IMG/VR virus record: IMGVR_UViG_3300025070_002351
Coordinates: 1-29,705 of that record
Reading direction: 5' to 3' (one strand)
Length of the DNA stretch: 29,705 nt
Source of the DNA: a virus
Part shown: one piece after another, positions 22,217 to 29,705 of the stretch
Numbering within the stretch: the first letter of the stretch is position 1
Layout: the number at the start of each line of letters is the position of its first letter
Translations under genes and position numbers: made by a program
The notes under the pieces: model-generated
The model's database searches: none
Seen by the model: the letters and a program-made list of their open reading frames with translations, nothing else
Told to the model about the DNA's origin: nothing

Positions 22217-23533
22217 TTAAAAACTTATATTTATATAGGGTGAATTACTATCACCATTTGAATTATTAGTTTCTGTTGTTTCATTAGACTCACCAGCCTC
22301 ATTTTGTTTATCACTTTCACTGCCAGGTACAACATTATTAAAAATATCTCGATCATCTGAATCATTAGTTATTGCATAATTAAATTCATCTGTTAATGCT
22401 TGTTTTAAGATATCAGATGTGTCTTGGCCATTTATTACAGCAGATAGTCCTCTATCAATTATTCTACCAAAAGGAGATTCTTCTAACCAACTGTTAGCAC
22501 TATCCCATGCTGTTTTACCACTATTTTTTGCTTTCTTGACCGGTGTATAAATTTTGTTAGTTTTGGACCCTTCTTCTAATTCTGATACTAGTATACTGCT
22601 ATCATCAAACATTTTATCAGTATTCATGTAACTGTCTACGCCTGTTTCTTTTCCGCCTGTTTTAGGCTGTTGTGTTCTAGATCTTCCGTCTCCATCTTTT
22701 CCATTTAAAATACTTATATTTGTAGTATCTAAAGCAACTGGTTTTTTAATTGTTCCCATTCCAGGTAATTTAGCACCTGCCATATTTTCAAACCTTGCTA
22801 AATCTTGTTCACCTAAAGAAAAATTATATACATTAGTTGTAGTAAAGTTTTCATATTCAAAGTCTATTTTAAAATCCATTAGTTCACTAGAGGAGTAATC
22901 TAGACTACTTCCTGAAAATCCTTTCATCATAGGGTTGAACATAGAATATTGAACACCTTTATCCCCATGATATAAAATTAAGTCTATTCTTTCAAAAAAG
23001 TTTTTGGTAACACCTAAATCTAATCCAAAATCATTACTACTCCATTGGTAGCCTTTACCATTAGTTTCGCCTTGACGTCCAAAGTTTCCTGCTTGATATC
23101 CTCCATGTGTGTCACCACCCATGAAAGAAGTGTCTCGTGTCTCACCATCAAATTTATTTCTTGGATTCATATAATGATATGAGTAGTATTTCATGAATAA
23201 TGTTAACCATTCATTTTGTACTGTATCCATAACCGTAATACTAATTGGACTATGATCTACTCCAATCTGTATAATTTTCTTACGATTAAATGAATTTTTA
23301 GTTTCTGTAGCAAACGTTACCTCAGGCAATGTTGCCGTTCTAACAAGAGAAGAAATTCTTGTTCTAAAAGAAGAAGTATCTTCCATCATGGAAATAAGTC
23401 TTCTATTAATAATGAAATTTACATATCCCTGAAATTGCTGTCTTGGTGGAGCAATGTCAGGTTTGTAATGTTCGGCATTACGGAAGTCCTTAAGAAAGAA
23501 CTTCCGATTATTACCTGATTTGAAAAACTCCAT
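22217..23533 (-). CDS. Tail-tube-like baseplate protein (gp48/gp54-type candidate)
   Basis: A 438-residue protein directly after the tail tube gene. Residues about 30-120 and 175-260 have a tube-like plan: GYVNFIINRRLI, LVRTATLPEVTFATET, and FKIDFEYENFTTTNVYNFSL, comparable to strands of tube and tube-initiator proteins. The C-terminal 170 residues are low-complexity, rich in Asp, Ser, Asn and Thr, ending SPYINISF. In T4 the tube-like proteins gp48 and gp54 cap the baseplate to start tube growth. Place beside gp19 supports such a role. The start has an AAGGAG ribosome-binding site. Identity as gp54 is not certain. Confidence 0.6.
   Translation of the reverse strand: MEFFKSGNNRKFFLKDFRNAEHYKPDIAPPRQQFQGYVNFIINRRLISMMEDTSSFRTRISSLVRTATLPEVTFATETKNSFNRKKIIQIGVDHSPISITVMDTVQNEWLTLFMKYYSYHYMNPRNKFDGETRDTSFMGGDTHGGYQAGNFGRQGETNGKGYQWSSNDFGLDLGVTKNFFERIDLILYHGDKGVQYSMFNPMMKGFSGSSLDYSSSELMDFKIDFEYENFTTTNVYNFSLGEQDLARFENMAGAKLPGMGTIKKPVALDTTNISILNGKDGDGRSRTQQPKTGGKETGVDSYMNTDKMFDDSSILVSELEEGSKTNKIYTPVKKAKNSGKTAWDSANSWLEESPFGRIIDRGLSAVINGQDTSDILKQALTDEFNYAITNDSDDRDIFNNVVPGSESDKQNEAGESNETTETNNSNGDSNSPYINISF
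22228..22235 (-). promoter_or_regulatory. Late promoter box TATAAATA upstream of 22215
   Basis: Exact T4 late consensus on the minus strand, 12 bp before the ATG of the 144-aa virion-type gene, inside the 3' end of the tube-like gene. Confidence 0.7.
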
Positions 23534-23546
23534 TAAGGATTACTCC

Positions 23547-24185
23547 TTAACCTAATGTTCCTGTGCCTGTGCTCACTGTTTCTGGGAATGGGTTACCACT
23601 TACAGTTCTACCGTTAATGTCATTATCACCTTCAAAGTGGATTGCATTATCGTATCTAACCTGTAGAGTAATCTGTACGGCGTCACTCGCACTATAATCC
23701 GTTTCACTGTAATCAACGTTAGTTAAAAAACATCCTTCAAGGAACCAAACTTCAGTAGCACCTGCATTAACACCGTCAAGTATTTCTACCTGCATGTCAA
23801 ATTTATAGTCACTACCAGAGGCTGGTGTTGATTGTTGGAAATGATTTAACTGTCTTTGCACCTGAGCACCAACTTGTTTTGCTACTTGGTTAGTGATATC
23901 ATCACGAATAGTAACATTAATTTGTTCCCAAGTATGTTTACCTTGTACATAAATTTTTGAGTTATAACTATCTATTACCTGCTCTTCATAAGAGATCTTA
24001 GGTCTAGATACTGATTGGATGTTTTGTGTTAAAACTTTAGTTTCAGCACTTCCACCAAAATTGTTTAAAAAACTAACTCTAAATCTATATTTTAGTTTAG
24101 GCATTAAAACGCCTGAACCGGTATTACCTGTTACTGGAACACCAAATTTGCTTTTAGTTTCTGTTGTTGCACTTGATACTGCCAT
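23547..24185 (-). CDS. 19: Tail tube protein gp19
   Basis: The subunit of the inner tail tube, 212 residues (T4 gp19 is 163). Typical strands are PKLKYRFRVSFLNNFGG, SVSRPKISYEEQVIDSYNSK and HTWEQINVTIRDD. A longer C-terminal part than in T4 holds YKFDMQVEILDG, EVWFLEGCFLTNVDYSETD and VQITLQVRYDNAIHF. The 30 N-terminal residues, rich in Ser, Thr and Gly, are an extension. It has a late box 31 bp upstream and AGGAGA at 24191-24196, and is separated from the sheath gene by a terminator. Confidence 0.92.
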   Translation of the reverse strand: MAVSSATTETKSKFGVPVTGNTGSGVLMPKLKYRFRVSFLNNFGGSAETKVLTQNIQSVSRPKISYEEQVIDSYNSKIYVQGKHTWEQINVTIRDDITNQVAKQVGAQVQRQLNHFQQSTPASGSDYKFDMQVEILDGVNAGATEVWFLEGCFLTNVDYSETDYSASDAVQITLQVRYDNAIHFEGDNDINGRTVSGNPFPETVSTGTGTLG

Positions 24186-24216
24186 ATTGTTCTCCTAACG
24201 AACTTTTATATACGAA

Positions 24217-24224
24217 TATTTATC
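24217..24224 (-). promoter_or_regulatory. Late promoter box GATAAATA for gp19
   Basis: Minus-strand late-like box, 31 bp before the gp19 ATG, with an AGGAGA ribosome-binding site between. It lies just downstream of the sheath terminator, so gp19 is independently transcribed. Confidence 0.7.
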
Positions 24225-24263
24225 ACTTTGAGCCAAAAAAGGTTAACTGCGTATATAATTTAT

Positions 24264-24294
24264 TCACAAAAAAGGGCAGAAAACCTGCCCTTTT
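24264..24294 (-). terminator. Rho-independent terminator between sheath and tube genes
   Basis: Stem AAAAGGGCAG / CTGCCCTTTT (24270-24279 and 24285-24294), 5-base loop. On the minus strand the stem is followed by a T6 tract then GTGAA. It terminates tail-sheath transcripts before the tube promoter. The A-tract on the other side makes it potentially bidirectional. Confidence 0.85.
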
Positions 24295-24312
24295 AATTAG
24301 TTAAAGTATAAC

Positions 24313-27111
24313 TTAACCTGTTTGTCCCAATGTATTTTGGATTCTAATTGGAATGTATATAAACTCAACTGCTTTAACAGGCTGTATCGCCACGTCAATA
24401 TGCAATTCGTTTCTATCTATTCTTGCCGCTGTATTGTTTGTTGTGTCACAAACTGTAACAAAGTCAAACAATCCACGTTGAGAAACAAGTTCACCAAGTA
24501 GTCTATCAACAACTACTTTAGCATTTGATCTTGTTACTTCATCGTTTGGTTCAAACAAGAATGGCTTAACTGCGTCGTCTAACTGTTCACGTAGATAAAC
24601 AACAAGTCTAGCAACATTTACTCTATCCAATGCACTTGAAACTGAGTTTAAAGTCTTTTGACCAAATACTGCAATTCCTCTGCCTGGGAAGTTTCCAATA
24701 GGGTTAATCTTATTAGTGTAAAGACTATCTCTTTGTCCTTCACTTAAAGCAACTGCTACAAATTCGCTAGATGTTGCGTCAAGATAACCTGTTCCAGAAG
24801 CATTACTTACTAATCCTCTTTGGAATCCTGCTGGTGCAAACCATGGGAAAGCCACCTGATCGTTAAATGCTAATGTTCTTAATGCCATATGTGAAGCAGG
24901 AACCATAACACTTGAACCGTCTAGGTTACTTGCTAAACCATGTGGATAGTAAACAGCCGCATATGGTGAATTAGTAACTAAACCGTCTTCTCCATTTTCA
25001 GTTGTAACTGCATTATTATTAATCCAGTTTGAAGTACTTGTTGCGTCTGCGGCCAATCTTAATGGTGCATCTATAACACTAAATACGGTGTTCTTACGAT
25101 CTGTACCAAGTGATATCATCTCATCTGCTAGTTCAGGATATCCTGGAACTGCTACAATATTGAAACGGTTTGTTTCGTTTCTGATATCTTGGTTTGCAGT
25201 AAGAGCCGCTTGAAGTGATGTAACAACAACTTTTCTCTGTGCCTTTCTCAACATGTGAGGTGAGCCATCTGCTTTATTACCGCTGAAGTCTTTCCATAAT
25301 CCAGAAGCACTATCGTATTTCTTAACATTACCGCCACTTGCCATTTTGTTCCATGCTAAGATGTTACTTGGATATAGTGTAGGTGATGGAAGGCCATTTG
25401 CTTCACTAATAAGTGCAGTATTTTTAGATGCTCTAAAGTCTCCAAATACAATACCTGCTGGTGTAAGTTGATCTGCATTGTCAACTAATACCCATTCATT
25501 TGCAGAACTATATTTGTAAATTTTAGGATAGTTTTCTAAATCACTACCGTCAATCCATAAATCATTAGCCTGTAAACTAGTACCGTCTGCTTGTTTTGTA
25601 GGTTGTGTAGAAGTAACTTGTACATCACCTGTATAAGTTGCCCAAGAACCTGCATTATTATAAAGAATATCAACTGTGCTTGTACTTACAGTTGCGTCAT
25701 ACCATAGCATTCCGTCTGCTAAGTCACCAGTTAATTCTGTTGCTTTTGCTGTGAAACTTAATGCTTCAAAGTTACTGTAAGGAACATCTGCTGTTAGGTT
25801 AAGTTGTGCAGGACCAAATCCTGAAACATTACCTGCCATAAGCAAAATATCTTTACCATCGCTATTATAAATGTTTAATTTACCACTATTATTAGAAGCA
25901 ATAACATTTGAAGAGTTAGTTGACGTTCCAGCCGCCGCTAGTGCTGTATTAATATCAATAACCATGTCATCAACACTTGCATTACCGTTTGAATCAGTGT
26001 CAGTAGTAAATGTTACATTTACATTTGCACCGTCATCAATATTCATAATCATACTAACTTTAGTCGCATGTGCTGAAATAACAACTTCAGAACCGTCTAA
26101 TGCCGCTGTACTTTCTGCACTAATACTGCTATTACCGTTATGTCTTTTAGGTGTAAACCATGCATAGTCGTTGTTTTGTCCAACTCCTGCAACATCTACA
26201 AATAAGTCTCCAGCAACTGGGCTAGGACCATGAAAACTAGTACCATATGCATCTGACATGCTTTTTCTTGCATATACAGTTTGGTCTGTAAATAGACCAG
26301 TGTTGCTATTGTATAGTTTAACTTTAAAATCTGTACCGTTACTTAATGAATTCTGTTGTAAGAATACATCACCTGCTACTAGTGAACCACCACCTTGTCT
26401 TGTGGATGGTAAATCACTGTGATCACCTATTTGGAAATCTGCTGAAGAAGTTCTAGTTCCCCAACCTGAATCACCAATTACGTCCCAAGTAGTGTCATTA
26501 GTTTTTTGGTAAACTTTAATGTCTGCCTTTGTAGCACCTGCTGTTGTAAAATATACAACTGCATAGTCATCTTTCATACCGTATGATGGTTTTGGTTTAT
26601 CTCCAGTAGTAAGATCTGTACTTGCTGGAACTTTGACTGTTTGTTTTACCCATGCAGAACCGTCCCATTTTTTAACACCAATTACTGATGTTGATGTATC
26701 TAACCAGTAACTACCGTTAGCAGGTTTAGATGTAGGTGCAGTTGCAGATGGTGTTAAGTCATTTAAATCAACGTCTGCTCTTAAAACGTATGCACTATTG
26801 GCTATACCTAAGAAACTATATGCTGATAAAAGACCGTATTCATTCTGTTCGCTACCGTGTAATTGTGTTAACCCGCTTGATTTAAATTCTGGATTACCAT
26901 AATTTTGTAGTAACTCTCTTTGGCTGGAAACTTGATAAAGTTTTCCGGCTGTTGCTGAAGTTGTATATGCTGATATACCTGAACCGTCTGGACTTGTTTT
27001 GTCCTGTGCCGTAGCAATAACGATTAAAGGTACACTTCCAGCACCAGCAGGAGCATAAAAACTCTCGTCTGATACCGTTACACTTACTCCAGGTGATGAT
27101 AATGTTGCCAT
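24313..27111 (-). CDS. 18: Tail sheath protein gp18, with large insertion
   Basis: The contractile sheath subunit, 932 residues (T4 gp18 is 659). Residues 1-115 start LSSPGVSVTVSDESFYAPAG as in other sheaths. The conserved C-terminal half (about 620-932) includes VVTSLQAALTANQDIR, FNIVAVPGYPEL, NPIGNFPGRGIAVFGQKTL and VEFIYIPIRIQNT. Between them an insertion of about 500 residues holds at least seven short modules of the pattern (W/F)-x-D ... VKxW/YxxxxxWV, at about 132-156, 196-212, 247-280, 301-320, 466-493, 516-543 and 583-609. Each resembles the beta-hairpin repeats of tail fibres. These probably decorate the sheath surface. The start has an AGGAG site and a late box 44 bp upstream; a terminator follows the stop. 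Confidence 0.93.
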   Translation of the reverse strand: MATLSSPGVSVTVSDESFYAPAGAGSVPLIVIATAQDKTSPDGSGISAYTTSATAGKLYQVSSQRELLQNYGNPEFKSSGLTQLHGSEQNEYGLLSAYSFLGIANSAYVLRADVDLNDLTPSATAPTSKPANGSYWLDTSTSVIGVKKWDGSAWVKQTVKVPASTDLTTGDKPKPSYGMKDDYAVVYFTTAGATKADIKVYQKTNDTTWDVIGDSGWGTRTSSADFQIGDHSDLPSTRQGGGSLVAGDVFLQQNSLSNGTDFKVKLYNSNTGLFTDQTVYARKSMSDAYGTSFHGPSPVAGDLFVDVAGVGQNNDYAWFTPKRHNGNSSISAESTAALDGSEVVISAHATKVSMIMNIDDGANVNVTFTTDTDSNGNASVDDMVIDINTALAAAGTSTNSSNVIASNNSGKLNIYNSDGKDILLMAGNVSGFGPAQLNLTADVPYSNFEALSFTAKATELTGDLADGMLWYDATVSTSTVDILYNNAGSWATYTGDVQVTSTQPTKQADGTSLQANDLWIDGSDLENYPKIYKYSSANEWVLVDNADQLTPAGIVFGDFRASKNTALISEANGLPSPTLYPSNILAWNKMASGGNVKKYDSASGLWKDFSGNKADGSPHMLRKAQRKVVVTSLQAALTANQDIRNETNRFNIVAVPGYPELADEMISLGTDRKNTVFSVIDAPLRLAADATSTSNWINNNAVTTENGEDGLVTNSPYAAVYYPHGLASNLDGSSVMVPASHMALRTLAFNDQVAFPWFAPAGFQRGLVSNASGTGYLDATSSEFVAVALSEGQRDSLYTNKINPIGNFPGRGIAVFGQKTLNSVSSALDRVNVARLVVYLREQLDDAVKPFLFEPNDEVTRSNAKVVVDRLLGELVSQRGLFDFVTVCDTTNNTAARIDRNELHIDVAIQPVKAVEFIYIPIRIQNTLGQTG

Positions 27112-27155
27112 TTTATTCTCCTATTATGTATTGTACAATACTGTCGTATTACCTT

Positions 27156-27163
27156 TATTTATC
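27156..27163 (-). promoter_or_regulatory. Late promoter box GATAAATA for gp18
   Basis: Minus-strand late-like box, 44 bp before the sheath ATG, in the 102-base gap after the dNMP kinase gene. Confidence 0.7.
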
Positions 27164-27213
27164 AAAATAATGAATTATACTGTATTTACGGAATTGCTAG
27201 GTATTAGCAGGTA

Positions 27214-27876
27214 TTATACAATGTGTAGGGTATCTTTAAATTCGCCTGTTTTCCAGTCTCGTATTTCTTCAACTTGGTGGGCTAGGTCTTCGAGGGTACC
27301 ATTATTATTAATAACGTAATCAACTGGGTAGCCTGCCCAATTCCACTCACTCTCATGAATGTCTCTGTATTTTGTCTGCATTATCTTTCTGCTTACAACG
27401 TTTTCGTGTGCCGTCTTTGCTGTTTCAAACCATTCAGGTAGTTCTCCACGTTGCACCCAAATAACAACTCCGCCCATATTTTTAATTAAATCTAATTCAT
27501 TTCTGAAACGAGCATCACTAATAACTGTGCATGGTGCATTTTCTATTTGTTTTCTTATTCTGTATTCTAAACTGTTTAACCAAATGTTTTCATCAAAGTG
27601 ATTTCTAAGTACTTCTGTACCTAAAAGTTGTAATGCTAATCTAGGAGTAAAGTTTGGGACGCCTAATTTTTTAGTCCAAAACATATCTGGTGTTTCTCTG
27701 AAATCTCTGCTTTCAACAGTATCACCTTCCAGCATTGATCTATCCCAACCAAAAATACTGGAGCAAACATCTTTTAGTGGAGCGGCGAAACTATCATGGA
27801 CACAACCACGTTCTACAAACATATTGGCTACTGTATCTTTGCCACTGCCTATAAAACCGGTTATTCCTATTAGCAT
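27214..27876 (-). CDS. 1: Deoxynucleoside monophosphate kinase (gp1-like)
   Basis: A 220-residue P-loop kinase resembling T4 gp1 (241 residues), which phosphorylates dNMPs to dNDPs for DNA synthesis. The P-loop is GITGFIGSGKDTVA (4-17), followed by SFAAPLKDVCSSIFG, PRLALQLLGTEVLR and ISDARFRNELDLI. All match the family order. The ATG overlaps the neck-region gene stop as TAATG. It is a nucleotide-metabolism gene located among virion genes, so it is likely transcribed late, or by both promoter classes. Confidence 0.88.
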   Translation of the reverse strand: MLIGITGFIGSGKDTVANMFVERGCVHDSFAAPLKDVCSSIFGWDRSMLEGDTVESRDFRETPDMFWTKKLGVPNFTPRLALQLLGTEVLRNHFDENIWLNSLEYRIRKQIENAPCTVISDARFRNELDLIKNMGGVVIWVQRGELPEWFETAKTAHENVVSRKIMQTKYRDIHESEWNWAGYPVDYVINNNGTLEDLAHQVEEIRDWKTGEFKDTLHIV

Positions 27877-28634
27877 TATCCTATTACAAATCCTAGAGGG
27901 GTATTACCCTCTTCATAATTATGTACACTATCTTTTAGTGTTTGCATTTCTGTTAAGGCTTCATTCTTAAGAGCATCACCATTTAATTGTATGGCTCCTC
28001 CTGCTCCTGGAAGACCGGAAGCATATTTACTTCTTGCTTCACCTAACATCATTTTACTCATTGCTAGAGAATAAGAACCTAACCAATTGCTGGAATAGAC
28101 ATCTCTTAGCAAAATACTTTCAGGAATAAAATTATACACACCAACCGCAATTTCTTCTTCGTGTCTTACGTTTCTTAAAATTTTAAGTTGTTTAGTATTT
28201 CTATTCCAAAGGAAGTTGTATTCGCTACCAAATACACGACCTAAAGTTTCTTTATATTGTGAGAAGGCATCAAATACTGCTAATCCACCAATTTGTCCTG
28301 CTTGTAGCATATACATATTGTTGAATGCAACATCAAAAGGATCAAAGTTTGTACCGCCACTATTAGTACCAATACCTCTACGATACATTCTTCTTACTTC
28401 CATGACTTCATCAGGTAAAATATATTCAGTTACATCTTTTTCTGTATTAAAAAATATGATACTTTCTTCTACTGAACCAGAACTTAACTGTCTATAAATA
28501 CCAACTGCTTTATCTATAGCAACGTCATAATGTTCTCTGTCTAATTCAACATCAACCATGCCGTCAGCCAAACGAAGTTGTAACTCTTTAATAAGTTCTT
28601 CTCGACTTTTATATCCTATTTGATCTTGTGCCAT
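27876..28634 (-). CDS. Neck-region/head-tail connector-type protein
   Basis: A 252-residue protein with conserved stretches LDREHYDVAIDKAVGIYRQLS, YILPDEVMEVRRMYRRGIG, YNFLWNRNTKQLKILRNV and SKMMLGEARSKYASGLPG. I recall such proteins as virion structural proteins in the neck gene cluster of marine T4-like phages. Position ahead of the sheath gene suits a neck or head-tail connector role. I cannot equate it to T4 gp13, gp14 or gp15. A late box ends 5 bp before the ATG and there is no ribosome-binding site, so leaderless expression is predicted. Confidence 0.65.
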   Translation of the reverse strand: MAQDQIGYKSREELIKELQLRLADGMVDVELDREHYDVAIDKAVGIYRQLSSGSVEESIIFFNTEKDVTEYILPDEVMEVRRMYRRGIGTNSGGTNFDPFDVAFNNMYMLQAGQIGGLAVFDAFSQYKETLGRVFGSEYNFLWNRNTKQLKILRNVRHEEEIAVGVYNFIPESILLRDVYSSNWLGSYSLAMSKMMLGEARSKYASGLPGAGGAIQLNGDALKNEALTEMQTLKDSVHNYEEGNTPLGFVIG

Positions 28635-28639
28635 ACTAC

Positions 28640-28647
28640 TATTTATC
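28640..28647 (-). promoter_or_regulatory. Late promoter box GATAAATA abutting the start at 28634
   Basis: Minus-strand late-like box followed by GTAGT and the ATG (5-bp gap), the same arrangement as at gp16, gp17 and 14516. Confidence 0.7.
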
Positions 28648-28657
28648 TAAATTTGTA

Positions 28658-29705
28658 TTAAAATGCTTTTAGAATGATAATTGTATCGCTCACACGCCCT
28701 GATAGTTTTATTTCTGTTGCTTTAATGCTACTAAAAGCATTGTTCATTTTAGTTTTTGCGGCACCCTTAAATTCTTTTAATTGTACTGCGGGTTTTCTTA
28801 ATGTCTTCTGTACACTTTCACCTGCCTCATAATCGTATATGGAAGTACCTCTAACTGTTAATCCTGATGTTAGATCACCTTTCTTATATACACCTATTTT
28901 ACGAGTCTTAGTATTATACACCCAAACTTCTGTAGCATCTACGATCTCTGCTGGATTGATACTTGCTATTCCTAAATCAGAATCATTAATTTGATACTTC
29001 ATTTTAGAAACCATTTGTTCTCTGCTTCTAACTTTAGGCTTACGAGGTTTGCGTTTTGCTTTGCCAGTTTCAATAAATGTATCACATGCAGTATCTATCT
29101 TTTGATAAAATTCTAAATACTGTTTACGCATTTTAGATGTGAAGTGACTATAACCTTCTTTAATATCAGGATCGTTCCATTGTAAAACTTCTTGTGCTTC
29201 TACAATATAAGGCTCTATACTTATTTTAACTATTTTTGCATGTGCAGGTTTAATTATACCGCCTCTATAAATTTGCATTTCTTTGTAAGGGTCAAAGGAT
29301 TTAATATCCATTTCACCTTTTTCAACAAACTCATCTATGTAATATTCCCATTCACCAATAAGTTCAGAAACTTGTTCCGCCATTCTTTCCTGAATACTAA
29401 CAACTTTCTTGGAAACTTTGTCTGCTTTCTTAAGTTCTGTTTCTTTAAAATATTTTTTACCTAATTTTAAAAACTCTTCTTTTCTACTACCGTGTAAATA
29501 TCCTAACGCACTTTCTGTTAAATATCCTACCTTATAAAATATCCAAGCATACTTACCTGACATCTGTAACCAAGGATCTAATGGTGTAATTGTTGTAAGT
29601 TTAATTTCTTCTTCAGTCCATCCACTTTCTTCCTTAATCCATTTCTTCATTGCTTTAGTTTTGGATTTAGAATCTATTTCGGAATGAATAAAGTACTCAA
29701 CCTTT
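28658..29705 (-). CDS. Conserved hypothetical protein, 5' end outside window
   Basis: The reading frame is open to the right edge, so the gene is truncated at its 5' end. The first in-frame ATG (29650) is preceded by at least 18 open codons (ending IDSKSKTKA) without a stop, so it is probably internal. The visible part has ITPLDPWLQMSGKYAWIFYK, GGIIKPAHAKIVKISIEPY, and a late VRGTSIYDYEAGESVQKTLR. The middle is basic (KAKRKPRKPKVRSREQ), suggesting nucleic-acid contact. I do not recognise a function. Place upstream of the neck-region gene suggests it is also a late gene. Confidence 0.7.
   Translation of the reverse strand, partial: KVEYFIHSEIDSKSKTKAMKKWIKEESGWTEEEIKLTTITPLDPWLQMSGKYAWIFYKVGYLTESALGYLHGSRKEEFLKLGKKYFKETELKKADKVSKKVVSIQERMAEQVSELIGEWEYYIDEFVEKGEMDIKSFDPYKEMQIYRGGIIKPAHAKIVKISIEPYIVEAQEVLQWNDPDIKEGYSHFTSKMRKQYLEFYQKIDTACDTFIETGKAKRKPRKPKVRSREQMVSKMKYQINDSDLGIASINPAEIVDATEVWVYNTKTRKIGVYKKGDLTSGLTVRGTSIYDYEAGESVQKTLRKPAVQLKEFKGAAKTKMNNAFSSIKATEIKLSGRVSDTIIILKAF

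Noticed and set aside
29648-29650. ATG at 29650 as the true start of the rightmost gene
   Set aside because: The frame stays open to the window edge and no clear ribosome-binding site precedes this ATG, so an upstream start is more likely.
1-29705. tRNA genes, CRISPR arrays, insertion sequences or integrase attachment sites
   Set aside because: Looked for by eye; no cloverleaf-like segment, spaced repeats, transposase or integrase features were seen. A tRNA or repeat search program would be decisive.

Overview
This window is a contiguous piece of an AT-rich, T4-superfamily contractile-tailed phage (myovirus), probably marine. The sequence shows T4-type core genes: sliding-clamp-loader small subunit (partial), UvsW helicase, UvsX recombinase, gp32 single-strand-binding protein, both terminase subunits, head-completion nuclease gp4, tail tube gp19, tail sheath gp18 and a gp1-type dNMP kinase. 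No photosynthesis gene and no tRNA was seen. A phage-borne TonB-dependent outer-membrane receptor implies a Gram-negative host. A heterotrophic marine proteobacterium is my inference; the exact host cannot be read from the sequence.

All genes but one are on the minus strand, so transcription runs from high to low coordinates. From about 29.7 to 13.1 kb lies the virion and packaging block: neck-region protein, dNMP kinase, sheath, tube, a tube-like baseplate protein, gp4, small terminase, several virion-type proteins, an SGNH-like protein, large terminase, a TEK-motif glycosyltransferase-like protein and a 486-aa virion-type protein. From about 12.9 kb leftwards come gp32, UvsX, small conserved genes, a second TEK-motif protein, an AAA+ ATPase, the TonB-dependent receptor, UvsW, two unknown genes, and a metabolic cassette (APS-kinase-like/NMNAT-like fusion, MazG, MetK, Apt) that ends in the clamp loader.

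Two promoter classes divide the window. Near-consensus sigma70 promoters (TTGACA/T, 16-18 bp, TATAAT) precede gp32, the AAA+ ATPase, the TonB receptor and UvsW. T4-late-like boxes (NATAAATA) precede most virion genes. In four minus-strand genes and one newly seen plus-strand mini-gene the late box ends exactly 5 bp before the ATG, and the sigma70 -10 of uvsW also ends 5 bp before its ATG. These layouts predict leaderless or nearly leaderless mRNAs. Most other gene junctions overlap as TAATG or ATGA, which points to translational coupling.

The most striking item is the TonB-dependent receptor. It looks intact (signal peptide, TonB box, plug, barrel, terminal aromatic residue) and sits as an autonomous unit behind a terminator-like hairpin with its own near-perfect sigma70 promoter. 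Other items of note are a tail sheath enlarged by about 500 residues of repeated beta-type modules, a kinase/nucleotidyltransferase fusion, a pair of divergent TEK-motif paralogues, and a 36-codon plus-strand gene whose stop codon overlaps that of its convergent neighbour.
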